A stretch of 64,000 nucleotides of DNA from Georgenia_A wangjunii (GTDB lineage: Bacteria > Actinomycetota > Actinomycetes > Actinomycetales > Actinomycetaceae), in the NCBI RefSeq assembly GCF_036421915.1, contig NZ_JAZGOM010000007.1. One strand, 5' to 3'. Positions 8,433 through 18,466 of this stretch are shown here, piece by piece. Both the position numbers and the translations under genes were made by a program. The first letter of the stretch is position 1; the number at the start of each line of letters is the position of its first letter. The notes under the pieces were generated by a model that saw only the letters and a program-made list of their open reading frames with translations, was not told the origin of the DNA and searched no databases.

Positions 8433-9277
8433 GCCGGCTCGTCGCGGCGGCGCTCGGCGCGGGCTCGAGCGCCCTCGCCGCCGCCGCGCTGCGCGCCGTG
8501 CCCCCGGGCGGGCGGGAGCGTTGGGCCCGGTCGAACTACGCCGGGCGCGAGGTCAGCCTCCTCGGCGGGGCGGCCGCTGCGACGGCGACCGTCCTCGCGG
8601 GGGCCGGCGGGGGCGGTCGCACCGCCGGGGCCACGGCGCTCGCCGCCGCCGCCGGGGGCGCCTTCGGGGCGCTCGACGACCTCACCGAGGACCCCGCGGG
8701 CGCGACGAAGGGCCTGCGCGGCCACCTCGGCTCCCTCGCCCGCGGGCGGGTGACGACTGGCGCCCTCAAGGTCCTCGGCATCGGCGCGGGCTCGCTCGCC
8801 GCGGCCGCCGTCCTCACCGTCGGCACCCCCGCGGCGGGGCCGGCGCCGGGACTGCGCCGGGTGGGCGACACGCTCGCCCGCGGCGCGCTCATCGCCGGCA
8901 CCGCCAACCTCCTCAACCTCTTCGACCTGCGCCCCGGCCGCGCGCTCAAGGTCGCCGCCGGGCTCGGCGGCGTCCTCGCCGTGGCCGGGGGGCCCGGCGG
9001 ACGCGCCGCCGCGGGGGTGTTCGGCGTCGCGCTCACCTCCCTCCCCTCCGACCTGGGGGAGCGGACGATGCTCGGCGACACCGGCGCGAACGCCCTCGGT
9101 GCCGCGCTCGGCACGTCCCTCGCGGTCCACCGCTCGCCCCTCGTGCGCACGGGGGCGCTCGCCGGTGTCGTCGCACTCACCCTCGCGAGCGAGCGGGTGA
9201 GCTTCTCGGCGGTCATCCGGCGCACCCCGCTGCTGCGCCGCCTCGACGAGTGGGGCGCCGCCGGCGGTCGCCGGTGA
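8429..9277 (+). CDS. MraY/WecA-like polytopic membrane protein
   Basis: 282-residue, Ala/Gly-rich membrane protein with many hydrophobic segments. GALDDLTEDP near residue 75 corresponds to the DD motif of the MraY/WecA phosphoglycosyltransferases. NLLNLFDLRPGRA replaces their usual NxxNxxDGxDG, and MLGDTGANALGA matches the HGD/GDSG region. The second motif is degenerate (DLRPG), so catalysis is uncertain. The GTG start overlaps the steB stop and murJ follows after 4 nt. The position between steB and murJ is common in Actinobacteria and suggests an envelope-lipid role. Confidence 0.7.
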   Translation: MSRLVAAALGAGSSALAAAALRAVPPGGRERWARSNYAGREVSLLGGAAAATATVLAGAGGGGRTAGATALAAAAGGAFGALDDLTEDPAGATKGLRGHLGSLARGRVTTGALKVLGIGAGSLAAAAVLTVGTPAAGPAPGLRRVGDTLARGALIAGTANLLNLFDLRPGRALKVAAGLGGVLAVAGGPGGRAAAGVFGVALTSLPSDLGERTMLGDTGANALGAALGTSLAVHRSPLVRTGALAGVVALTLASERVSFSAVIRRTPLLRRLDEWGAAGGRR

Positions 9278-9281
9278 GCGC

Positions 9282-10904
9282 GTGAGCGCGCCCGGGGCCA
9301 CCCGGCTGCGGGGCCTGCTCGCCGGGGTCGCCGGCGCGGCGGGCATGATCGCCGTGCTCACGGTGCTCTCGCGCGCCGTCGGGTTCGGGCGCTGGTTCGC
9401 CCAGTCCGCGACGCTGGGGGACTCGGCGACGGCCAACGCCTACGCCTCGGCGAACCTCCTGCCCAACGTCCTGTTCGAGGTGGCTGCGGGCGGGGCGCTC
9501 GCCGGCGCCGTCGTCCCGCTCCTCGCGGCCCCGCTGGCCCGCCACCTGCGCGCCGACGTCGACCGCATCTCCTCGGCGCTGCTGACGTGGACCCTCCTCG
9601 TCCTCGTGCCGCTCGGTGCCGCCGTCGCGCTCCTCGCGGGCCCGATCGTCGCCCTCCTGCCGGACTCGGCCGGCTCCGACGTCGAGTCCCAGCGCGCGCT
9701 CGCGACGTACTTCCTGCGCGTGTTCGCCCTGCAGATCCCGCTCTACGGCGTCGGCGTCGTCCTCACGGGCATCCTCCAGGCGCAACGACGGTTCCTCCTG
9801 CCCGTCCTCGCTCCGCTCGCCTCGAGCGTCGTCGTCATCGGCGCGTACGTCGCGTTCGGCGCGCTCTCCGGCGGGATGGCCGACGACCCCGAGCGCCTGT
9901 CCGCGGCCGCGCTGCAGTGGCTCGCCTGGGGCACGACGGCGGGCGTGGCGGCCATGAGCCTGCCCCTCCTCGTCCCCGTCCTGCGCGGGGGCGTGCGCCT
10001 GCGTCCGACGGCCCGCTTCCCGGCGGGCGTGGGCCGCCGCGCGCGCAACCTCGCCGCGGCGGGGATCGGGGCGCTTCTCGCCCAGCAGGTGAGCGTCGTC
10101 GTCGTCCTCGTCCTGGCCCGCTCCGGCGGCGTCGAGGGCACGATCACGATCTTCCAGTACTCCCAGGCGGTGTACTTCCTGCCCTACGCCGTCCTCGCCG
10201 TCCCCGTCGCCACCGCTGTCTTCCCGCGCCTCGCCGAGGCCGCCGCGGACCCGGACCGCGCGCGCTTCGCGGCGATGGCGGCCGGGTCCACGAGGGTCGT
10301 CACCGCGGCGGCGCTCGCGGGCGTCGCGCTCCTCGTCGCGGGCGCGCCGGGGGCGACGGCCGTCTTCTCCCTGCGCAGCCCCATGGAGGGGATGACGACG
10401 GCGATCACGTGGATGGCGCCCGGCGTGCTCGGGTACGCGCTCATCTTCCACGTCTCCCGCTGCCTGTACACGATCGACCGTGGGCGCGCGGCCGTCGTCG
10501 GCACGGCCGCGGGGTGGCTCACCGTCGCGGCGGCGAGCGCGGTCGCGGTGCGGCTCCTCGCCCCGGAGGGCGGCGACGGCCCCGCGACGCTCCAGGGCCT
10601 GGCCGTCGGCTCGACCGCCGGGATGGTCGTCGCCGGCCTCGGCCTCCTCGTCGCCCTGCGCCACGCCGTCGGGGGACCCGCGCTCGCCGGGCTCGCGCGC
10701 ACCCTCCTCGTCGGCTCGGCCGGCGCCGTGGCGGGGGCCCTCCTCGGGCGGCTCGTGACGACGGCGCTCCTCGACGGGCTCGGTGCCCAGTTGCCGGCGG
10801 CGCTCCTGGCTGCTTCCCTCGGATGCATGGTCGCCGCTGGATCTGTCCTCGCCCTGCTCGCCCTCGCGGACCGCTCCGCGCTCCGGGTGGGGCGGTGGAC
10901 GTGA
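9282..10904 (+). CDS. murJ: Lipid II flippase MurJ (MviN family)
   Basis: Polytopic MOP-superfamily flippase that moves lipid II across the membrane. Typical MviN features are LSRAVGFGRWFAQSATLG in the first helix, NAYASANLLPN, and about 14 hydrophobic segments over 540 aa. It lacks the cytoplasmic pseudokinase and extracellular tail seen in the larger mycobacterial MviN. GTG start 4 nt after the preceding gene. Its stop overlaps the next GTG (GTGA), coupling it to the glycosyltransferase. Confidence 0.92.
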   Translation: MSAPGATRLRGLLAGVAGAAGMIAVLTVLSRAVGFGRWFAQSATLGDSATANAYASANLLPNVLFEVAAGGALAGAVVPLLAAPLARHLRADVDRISSALLTWTLLVLVPLGAAVALLAGPIVALLPDSAGSDVESQRALATYFLRVFALQIPLYGVGVVLTGILQAQRRFLLPVLAPLASSVVVIGAYVAFGALSGGMADDPERLSAAALQWLAWGTTAGVAAMSLPLLVPVLRGGVRLRPTARFPAGVGRRARNLAAAGIGALLAQQVSVVVVLVLARSGGVEGTITIFQYSQAVYFLPYAVLAVPVATAVFPRLAEAAADPDRARFAAMAAGSTRVVTAAALAGVALLVAGAPGATAVFSLRSPMEGMTTAITWMAPGVLGYALIFHVSRCLYTIDRGRAAVVGTAAGWLTVAAASAVAVRLLAPEGGDGPATLQGLAVGSTAGMVVAGLGLLVALRHAVGGPALAGLARTLLVGSAGAVAGALLGRLVTTALLDGLGAQLPAALLAASLGCMVAAGSVLALLALADRSALRVGRWT

Positions 10905-12040
10905 GCGAGAACGCACCGCTGCGGGTCCTCCAGCTCACCTCCTCGAGCGCCGGGGGCGTCGCGCGGCACGCGCGCCAGGTGAGCGAGCTCCTCAGCCGCG
11001 CGCCGCGGCGCGTCGGCACGGTCGTCCGGGCCGAGGACGACGGCGGGGCCCAGGTGGTCCTTGCCGGCCCGCCCGACGTCGTCGCCGGCGCGACGGTGCC
11101 GAGCACGGTCATCGACATCGCCGACCGGCCCCGCCCCAGCGACGTCAGCGCGGTGCGGCGGCTGCGGCGCCTCGCCCGCGGCGCCGACGTCGTCCACGCG
11201 CACGGCCTGCGGGCCGGGGCGGCGGCCGTCCTCGCCCTGCGCACCCTGCGCCGGCGTCCCGCGCTCGTCGTCACCCTCCACAACGCGCCCGTCGGCGGGA
11301 GGCGGGTCCACGCCGTTGCCGCCGTCCTCGAGCGGACCGTCGCCCGCGGCGCCGACGTCGTGCTCGGGGTCAGCGGCGACCTCGTCGCCTCCGCCCGCGA
11401 GCTCGGCGCCACCGACACCGAGCGGGCGCTCGTGCCCGCCCCGGCCCGGGCTGCGGCCACGACGCCCGACGTCGCCACCCTCCTCGCGCTCGGTCTCGGG
11501 CAGGGCAAGCGGCTCGTCCTCACCGTCGACCGCCTCGCCCCCCAGAAGGGGCTCGACCTCCTGTGCGAGGCGGCGGCGCTCCTGCCCGGGCGCGTCGACG
11601 GCGTCGTGCGGTGGGTCGTCGTCGGGGACGGCCCCCTCCACGACGAGCTCGAGCGGCGCGTCCGGGCCGAGGGACTGCCCGTCCACCTCGCGGGCCGGCG
11701 GGAGGACGTGGCGAACCTCATGGCCCACGCCGACGTCGTCGTCTCCACCTCGACGTGGGAGGGCCAGCCCCTCGCCGTGCAGGAGGCCCTCGCGGCCGGA
11801 GCCGCTGTCGTCGCCACCGACGTCGGCGGGACGGGCGAGGTGACGGGCGACGCGGCGGTGCTCGTGCCGCCGGACGCCACGGCCCTCGCCGACGCCGTCG
11901 CCCGCGTCCTCGGCTCGGACGACGTCCGAGACGGGCTGCGGGCACGCGCCCGGGAGCGCGCCGGGGAGCTGCCCGGCCCGCAGGACGTCCTCGACCAGCT
12001 GCGGGCGGTCTACGACCGAGCCCTCACGCACAGGTGCTAG
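10901..12040 (+). CDS. Family 4 glycosyltransferase
   Basis: GT-B fold glycosyltransferase, 379 aa. The N-terminal Gly-rich SSSAGGVARHARQV loop and VVHAHGLRAG are typical of GT4 acceptor domains. The C-terminal donor domain has TVDRLAPQKGLDLL and the STWEGQPLAVQEALAAG (E-x7-E) motif. The GTG at 10901 overlaps the murJ stop; a further GTG at 10895 is possible. The coupling to murJ suggests transfer onto an envelope or lipid-linked acceptor, but sugar and acceptor are unknown. Confidence 0.85.
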   Translation: MSENAPLRVLQLTSSSAGGVARHARQVSELLSRAPRRVGTVVRAEDDGGAQVVLAGPPDVVAGATVPSTVIDIADRPRPSDVSAVRRLRRLARGADVVHAHGLRAGAAAVLALRTLRRRPALVVTLHNAPVGGRRVHAVAAVLERTVARGADVVLGVSGDLVASARELGATDTERALVPAPARAAATTPDVATLLALGLGQGKRLVLTVDRLAPQKGLDLLCEAAALLPGRVDGVVRWVVVGDGPLHDELERRVRAEGLPVHLAGRREDVANLMAHADVVVSTSTWEGQPLAVQEALAAGAAVVATDVGGTGEVTGDAAVLVPPDATALADAVARVLGSDDVRDGLRARARERAGELPGPQDVLDQLRAVYDRALTHRC

Positions 12041-12043
12041 GGT
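12038..12043 (+). promoter_or_regulatory. -10 box TAGGGT of pyrG, probably leaderless
   Basis: TAGGGT ends 8 nt before the pyrG GTG at 12052, so transcription would begin at or next to the start codon. No Shine-Dalgarno sequence precedes that GTG, which fits a leaderless message. Confidence 0.55.
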
Positions 12044-12051
12044 CGAAGCCC

Positions 12052-13766
<1,715 letters not shown>

Positions 13767-13770
<4 letters not shown>

Positions 13771-14423
13771 GCCAGGCCGGTGGGTCGGGCGTCGTGGACA
13801 CCCGCGACGCGGGCCGCGAGGTCCTCTCCCGCACCGCCCTCCACGACGGCAAGGTCTTCGACCTCGTCGCCGAGGAGGTCCGGCTCACGCCCGACGACGG
13901 CGCGCCGGTCCTGCGCGAGTTCCTCGACCACCCCGGGGCGGTCGCCGTCGTCGCGCTGCGCGAGCGGACCGACGGCGCGGACGGCGACGAGGTCCTGCTC
14001 ATCGAGCAGTACCGCCACCCCGTCCGCGCGCTCCTGTGGGAGGTCCCGGCGGGGCTGCTCGACGTCGACGGCGAGGACTACCTCGCCGCCGCACGGCGCG
14101 AGCTTGCTGAGGAGACCGACCTGCGCGCCGAGCGCTGGGACGTCCTCGTCGACTTCTTCACCACGCCGGGCGGGTCGAACGAGTCGCTGCGGATCTACCT
14201 CGCACGCGACGTGAGCGAGGTGCCCGCCGCCGAGCGCCACGAGCGCGAGGACGAGGAGCGGGACATGCCCACCCGGTGGGTGCCGCTCGACGACGCCGTC
14301 GCGGCCGTCCACGCGGGCCGGATCCACAACCCGAGCGCCGCCGTCGGGATCCTCGCCGCGGCGAGCGCCCGCGCGCTGGGCTGGGCGCCGCTGCGCCCCG
14401 CCGACGCGCACTGGATGCGCTGA
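13767..14423 (+). CDS. Nudix hydrolase, ADP-ribose pyrophosphatase type
   Basis: 218-residue Nudix protein, the Rv1700 counterpart next to pyrG. The Nudix box runs through GEDYLAAARRELAEETDL near residue 110, and the upstream LLIEQYRHPV and WEVPAGLLD segments are typical of ADP-ribose pyrophosphatases. It probably splits ADP-ribose into AMP and ribose 5-phosphate, using the Glu residues of the box to bind Mg2+. The GTG overlaps the pyrG stop. It is the last gene of the conserved block; xerD, which follows in mycobacteria, is missing. Confidence 0.93.
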
Positions 14424-14781
14424 GCGTCACGAAAATTTGGGTATCGGGCAGAGGGTCCGCACGACCATCGTCGACCGGGGCCCAAGCCGACAGTTTCGGG
14501 GCGGCCAGCACGCACTCGAGTCCGGTCCCCACGTGACGCTCGGTCCCAGCGTCTATGGTCGCGGGTGTGGGTTGATCCATCGCTCGCTCCGCCGCCGTGG
14601 TCCTCCTAACAATCGCGGCTTCGGCTTGTAGCGCCGACGACGAACGCACGATCGAACGCACAGAGTGGCTACTCTCCGGAGCCGCTCATGGCAAGACGGG
14701 GCGGCGGCCGGATTCTCGAGCGATCGCCCGTCCCAGCGGCGGATCCGCTACCGGACGGCGGTCGGGTAGGACAGACTGGGT
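14424..14781 (+). other. Intergenic stretch at the left edge of the accessory island
   Basis: 358 nt with no convincing gene. The AT-richer GAAAATTTGGGTATCG at 14430-14445 contrasts with the flanking operon. ORFs here are short and lack SD sites and homology signs. No tRNA or clear att-type repeat was recognised. Confidence 0.5.
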
Positions 14782-15729
14782 GTGGTGACTGATCCTGGCG
14801 ATGCCCGCACCTTCCGCAGCGCTACCCCTGATGACCAGCTCCTCCTTGACGAGTGGACCGCCACCGAGCCAGTGGCGTGGGTGAACCGGTCTCGTCTCCA
14901 TGACGAGCTCGCTACGCAGAACTACCGGTACGAGTGGTCCTGGCTGGCGGAACGGTCCGGCCAGCCGGTCGGTCGGGCACTGTGGTGGGGAAGCTCGACC
15001 GCCGAGCGCCCCGTCACACTGGATTGCCTACTCGTCGCCCCGACCGAGGAGCGCCCCGAGAACATCGGAGCCGGCCTCATCCGCGCCGCACTCAACTCCT
15101 TCGGACCGGATGCGGCGTTGGAGTTCAATGTCGACGTCGCGGCCGACTGGAGAACGGACGCGGCGGCAGTGCGAGCCGTCGAGTGGCGGCAGCGCGCAGC
15201 TCACGAGGGCGGGCTCACCCGCACCACGGAACGAGTCAGCTTCGCCAGGACGAACACTGATCCTCTGCCGACACGACCTGTGCGACTTCGCTTCACGGGC
15301 GGCACAGACGAGGAGTTCCGCGAACTGTTCGCCGCCGTGGCGACGGGCAGCCTTGATGCCCACACCGCGGACGCGGTGGCCGAGCACGGCGTCGACGCCT
15401 TCGCTGACGACGAGCTCGCGTTCTACCTCTCGCTACCCGGTCGTCGGGACGCCTGGCAGATCGCGACCCTGCCCGACGGCACCATGGCCGGGTTCATCAT
15501 CCCGACCAGGGCAGCCTATGACGCCAGCATCAGCTACCTCGGTGTCCTGCCGGAGCACCGCGGACACGGATATGTGCACGAACTGCTCTCCCAGATGGTC
15601 CACGTCCACCATGACGATGGCCAAGAGAGGATTGTGGGCACCACGGACGCCGCGAACACTCCCATGCGCGCCGCCTTCGAGCGCGCCGCCTTCAAGGTCA
15701 CGCGCGTACGGATTGTCCACGCCAGCTAA
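14782..15729 (+). CDS. GNAT family N-acetyltransferase, two-domain
   Basis: 315-residue protein with two GNAT-like halves. The C-terminal half has the acetyl-CoA pyrophosphate loop in LPEHRGHGYVHELL followed by TDAANTPMRAAFERAAF, the usual GNAT end motif. The N-terminal half (LVAPTEERPENIGAGLI) is more divergent and probably structural. Two GTG codons in tandem (14782, 14785) both could start; GGTAGG is 11 nt upstream. Codons are less GC-biased than in the conserved block. Substrate unknown. Confidence 0.8.
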   Translation: MVTDPGDARTFRSATPDDQLLLDEWTATEPVAWVNRSRLHDELATQNYRYEWSWLAERSGQPVGRALWWGSSTAERPVTLDCLLVAPTEERPENIGAGLIRAALNSFGPDAALEFNVDVAADWRTDAAAVRAVEWRQRAAHEGGLTRTTERVSFARTNTDPLPTRPVRLRFTGGTDEEFRELFAAVATGSLDAHTADAVAEHGVDAFADDELAFYLSLPGRRDAWQIATLPDGTMAGFIIPTRAAYDASISYLGVLPEHRGHGYVHELLSQMVHVHHDDGQERIVGTTDAANTPMRAAFERAAFKVTRVRIVHAS

Positions 15730-15820
15730 CGCCGCCACCACCAGCCAGAGTGTCAATGCGTCTCACTGACCGATCCTCTTCTGGGATCCCCGAACACCTC
15801 GGACATGGCTCCCTTCTGTG

Positions 15821-17004
15821 TCAAGACGCGGTCGGGAGGGCGGTCGTAGGGTTGATCTCGGCGGGTCCGTGGAGTGGCTGGTCCGAAGAGCCGGTGTTGG
15901 GATGTGAGCCGGTCGCGCTGGAGTAAGAGTCGTGTCCCGGTTGCCCTCCCGGGCCCGTCCCGATGGACTCGACGAGGTCGGCGAGCATGGTGCGGTAGAC
16001 GATGTCGGACAGCCGGCGTTTGAGACACCGCATCGCTTCCATCGAGCTCTTCCCGCTCGCCTTCTTGCGGTCGTAGTAGTCCCGGCCGACGCCGGGATTG
16101 CGGAGCTGGACGGTGGCCATGATGTGCAGGGTCCGGTTGATCTGCCGGTTCCCCCCGCGGGAGAGCCGGTGTCGCACGTGGTCGCCGGAGGAGGCGTCGA
16201 TCGGTGCTGTGCCGGTCCATGATGCGAAGTGATGGCGGTTGGGGAACCTGGTGATGTCGCCGACCTCGACCAGTAGTCGAGCCGCTCCGGAGGGGCCGAT
16301 GCCGTGCAGGCCGAGCAGCCCGGTGCCGGTGTCCTTGACGAGCTCGGTGAGCTCCTTGTTCGCCGCCTTCTTGCGGGCGTAGAGCCGTTCAAGGTCGGCG
16401 ATGAGCTCAGCAGCGACGCGCTTGCGGGTCTTGCCAACGACGTCGCGGGGACGCACGTTCGCCAGCAGCTTCCTTGCTTGCGCTGCGGAGAGGTCCTTCT
16501 TCGCGCCACCGGGGATGAGCTCGAGCAGCAGCGCGTGCAGCTGACTGATCTTGCGGGTGTGCTCCTCACCGATGGCGCGGCGCCGGTCGACCAGCAGCCG
16601 GAGCACCTCGAGCTGTTCATCGGTCGCCACCGGGCGTAGTCCCGTCATCCGTGTCCCGACGAGGGCCACGGAGTGGGCGTCGGTGGCGTCGGTCTTGCGG
16701 CCCTGTCCGGTGGCGAACACGCGGGCCCTGGCGGAGAGCTTCGGCGGGACGTCCACGGCCTGCTCGCCATCTCGGAGAAGCCGGTGGCGATGTGCCTGCC
16801 GATGCCGTTGCAGCCCTCGATCGCCCAGACCCGCCGCGGCCACGCCGCGACGTACTCGAGCATCGCTTGGTAGCCGGACGGGTCGGTGCTGAACCGGCCG
16901 CCACCGAGAATCGTCTCGTCGGCGGCCATCACCTCGATCGTGACCGACCGCTTGTGCGGGTCCATCCCAACCACGACACCGTCGACCTGCGCTGTCTGCT
17001 TCAC
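15821..17004 (-). pseudogene. IS110-family transposase, frameshifted
   Basis: The N-terminal RuvC-like DEDD domain starts VKQTAQVDGVVVGMDPHKRS, with a GTG at 17004 after a GGGAGG SD, and continues to IEGCNGIGRHIA. The frame is then lost at about 16784-16787 and resumes in another frame with GEQAVDVPPKLSARARVF and GRKTDATDAHSVA. The C-terminal transposase_20 domain has LLGLHGIGPSGAARLL and the serine-bearing SSGDHVRHRLSRGGNRQINR. Adding one C after the GCC codon restores one reading frame of normal length. Either the element is inactivated by a one-base deletion or this is a sequence error. Confidence 0.85.
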
Positions 17005-17215
17005 GTCGCCTCCCTGCCACTCGAACCAGATGGATGTCGAGCCGGAGGGCACCGCTACTTCGAGCAGAGCATTCCCTTCTTGAGCCTCTCCCGCCCTAGC
17101 GGCGCCCGGGACAGCGCAGGCCAAATGAGAGCCACACGCAGTGCCGTGGGCAGCCGATGTGAGAGCGACAGCCCGGGCGCCTGGACCGAGCCTGGCCCGG
17201 CACCGGTCCTAGAGC
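17005..17215 (-). ncRNA. Possible bridge RNA region of the IS110 element
   Basis: Noncoding region between the element end and the transposase GTG. A perfect 10-bp inverted repeat, GGCGCCCGGG (17101-17110) and CCCGGGCGCC (17172-17181), encloses 61 nt that can fold further. IS110-group elements encode a bridge RNA in this position, upstream of the transposase. The assignment is inference from family architecture; target- and donor-binding loops were not identified. Confidence 0.35.
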
Positions 17216-17220
17216 AATGA

Positions 17221-17631
17221 AACAAGTAGCCGATGTGGGAAAGCTGTTCCAGTCACGGTAGGCGCGCAGCTCACGGACAGTCCAAGTGCGGCCGTTGACG
17301 ACCGGGGTGATCTCGGCGCGCCCGATGACGACGATGCGGTCCTTGCCGTCGATGAACTCCTCCGGCACGTAGTGGGCACTGGCGCGCTCGCCGACGATGG
17401 CGAACATGGACCTAAGACCTCAAGGCCCTACATATGACTGCCGCGCCATGGCACCGCCTCGGACTGCGTGGAGACGAACCCGTCACCCATCTGTGAGGTG
17501 AAGGCGTCCAGATTGCCTTGGCCGAAGGCCTGGTAGGCCGACTCCACGGCCTCCATGTTCGTCGTCCTCCCGACGTAGGTCGAGGCGGCATCGCGTTCTG
17601 TGTCCGGCCTGTCCAATGTCTCATCAGTCAT
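17221..17631 (-). pseudogene. NTF2/SnoaL-like protein remnant
   Basis: The N-terminal part (MTDETLDRP start, then NMEAVESAYQAFGQGNLDAF and MGDGFVS) looks like the first helices of a SnoaL/NTF2-fold protein. After VPWRGSHM a stop and a frame change occur at about 17410-17430. The later part continues in another frame as FAIVGERASAHYVPEEFIDG and DRIVVIGRAEITP. The 3' end runs into the IS110 element with no recognisable C-terminus. At least two lesions plus the insertion make this a decayed gene. Confidence 0.6.
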
Positions 17632-17784
17632 ATCGTGAGCCTAGAACCTCAACAGAACGTGAGGTCAATCGGCCTGCAGGCAGCCATTGCCCGCCTGCAC
17701 CGGCCGCCCACGGCGTCCAAACGCGCTCACTCCCGCATTGGATCGGCCAGCGAAGGGCCCGATCCGGAGAGCCGTACGACGCTC

Positions 17785-18342
17785 TCAGGCACTGACTCCG
17801 GTGAGCCAGGCCCTCAGCACAGCGGCCGCATCCACCGGTGTGCCGCGCACACCGGTGCCGATCAGGCGGTCGTAGAAGAGCCCGTTCATGATGCCGATCA
17901 GGTCGATGGCCCGTTGCTCACTGTCGGATATCCCGAGTCCGTCGAGCAGCCGCCTGGCCTGATCGAGCACGGTGGCGCGGACCGGCGACTCGGTGGTGAG
18001 CAGCGCATGCAGTTCGGGGTCGTTGAGGCAGTCGACGGACAGTGCCATCCGCGCTCGGATGTCGATGCCGCGGGCGACAACGTTTTCAAACGCGGCGATG
18101 AGCTGCTCGACGGCCTCCTCGATCGTGCGGGGTATCGGCGCGTCGGGCGCCCGCAGGTGGGCGATGTCGGCGATTCGCTGGACCACTAGCAGCACCAGGT
18201 CGCGGCGGGTACGCGCGTAGTTCGATGTCGAACCCTCTGGCAAGCCGAGGCGACGGTCGATCTGGCGATGGGTGAGCGGGCGGCCGCCGCCTTCAGCGAC
18301 CAGTTCCATCGCCGCCTGCGCGATGTCGTCTCGCCGTGTCAT
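17785..18342 (-). CDS. TetR/AcrR family transcriptional regulator
   Basis: 185-residue regulator with an N-terminal helix-turn-helix (RRDDIAQAAMELVAEGG, then LTHRQIDRRLGLPEGSTSNY) and a helical ligand-binding C-terminal domain. An ATG at 18363 is in frame, but AAGGAGG lies 6 nt before the ATG at 18342, which is chosen. It is divergent from the NmrA-like reductase gene, with two palindromic operator copies between them, so it very likely represses both directions. The ligand is unknown. Confidence 0.9.
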   Translation of the reverse strand: MTRRDDIAQAAMELVAEGGGRPLTHRQIDRRLGLPEGSTSNYARTRRDLVLLVVQRIADIAHLRAPDAPIPRTIEEAVEQLIAAFENVVARGIDIRARMALSVDCLNDPELHALLTTESPVRATVLDQARRLLDGLGISDSEQRAIDLIGIMNGLFYDRLIGTGVRGTPVDAAAVLRAWLTGVSA

Positions 18343-18361
18343 TCGAAACCTCCTTGAAGTC

Positions 18362-18397
18362 ACTACGGTCGTAGTCTACGATGACTACCATCGTAGT
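18362..18397. promoter_or_regulatory. Double TetR operator between divergent genes
   Basis: Two 14-bp palindromes, ACTACGGTCGTAGT (18362-18375) and ACTACCATCGTAGT (18384-18397), have starts 22 bp apart, about two helical turns. They share ACTAC..TCGTAGT. They lie 20 nt upstream of the TetR start and 70 nt upstream of the reductase start. Two TetR dimers on one face of the helix is the simplest reading. Confidence 0.8.
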
Positions 18398-18466
18398 GAT
18401 GGAGCCGCGCAGGGGCCATATGACACGCACTCGGGCCCCACGAAACGAAAGACGGAAGGAAGGACC

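Larger units (their letters stand above)
15740..17220 (-). mobile_element. IS110-family insertion element, ends approximate
   Basis: Contains a DEDD/serine IS110 transposase on the minus strand and a ~215-nt noncoding region upstream of it. As usual for IS110 elements no terminal inverted repeats are visible, so the limits are estimates. The left limit lies after the GNAT stop at 15729, and the right limit where the NTF2-like reading frame is lost near 17220. A TTGACA reads outward on the minus strand at 15756-15751. Confidence 0.65.

Noticed and set aside
14424..14781. Possible tRNA gene or attachment site at the island edge
   Set aside because: No cloverleaf, T-loop GTTCGANTC or CCA-type end was found, and no repeat of this sequence was seen at the other edge near 21.3-21.5 kb.
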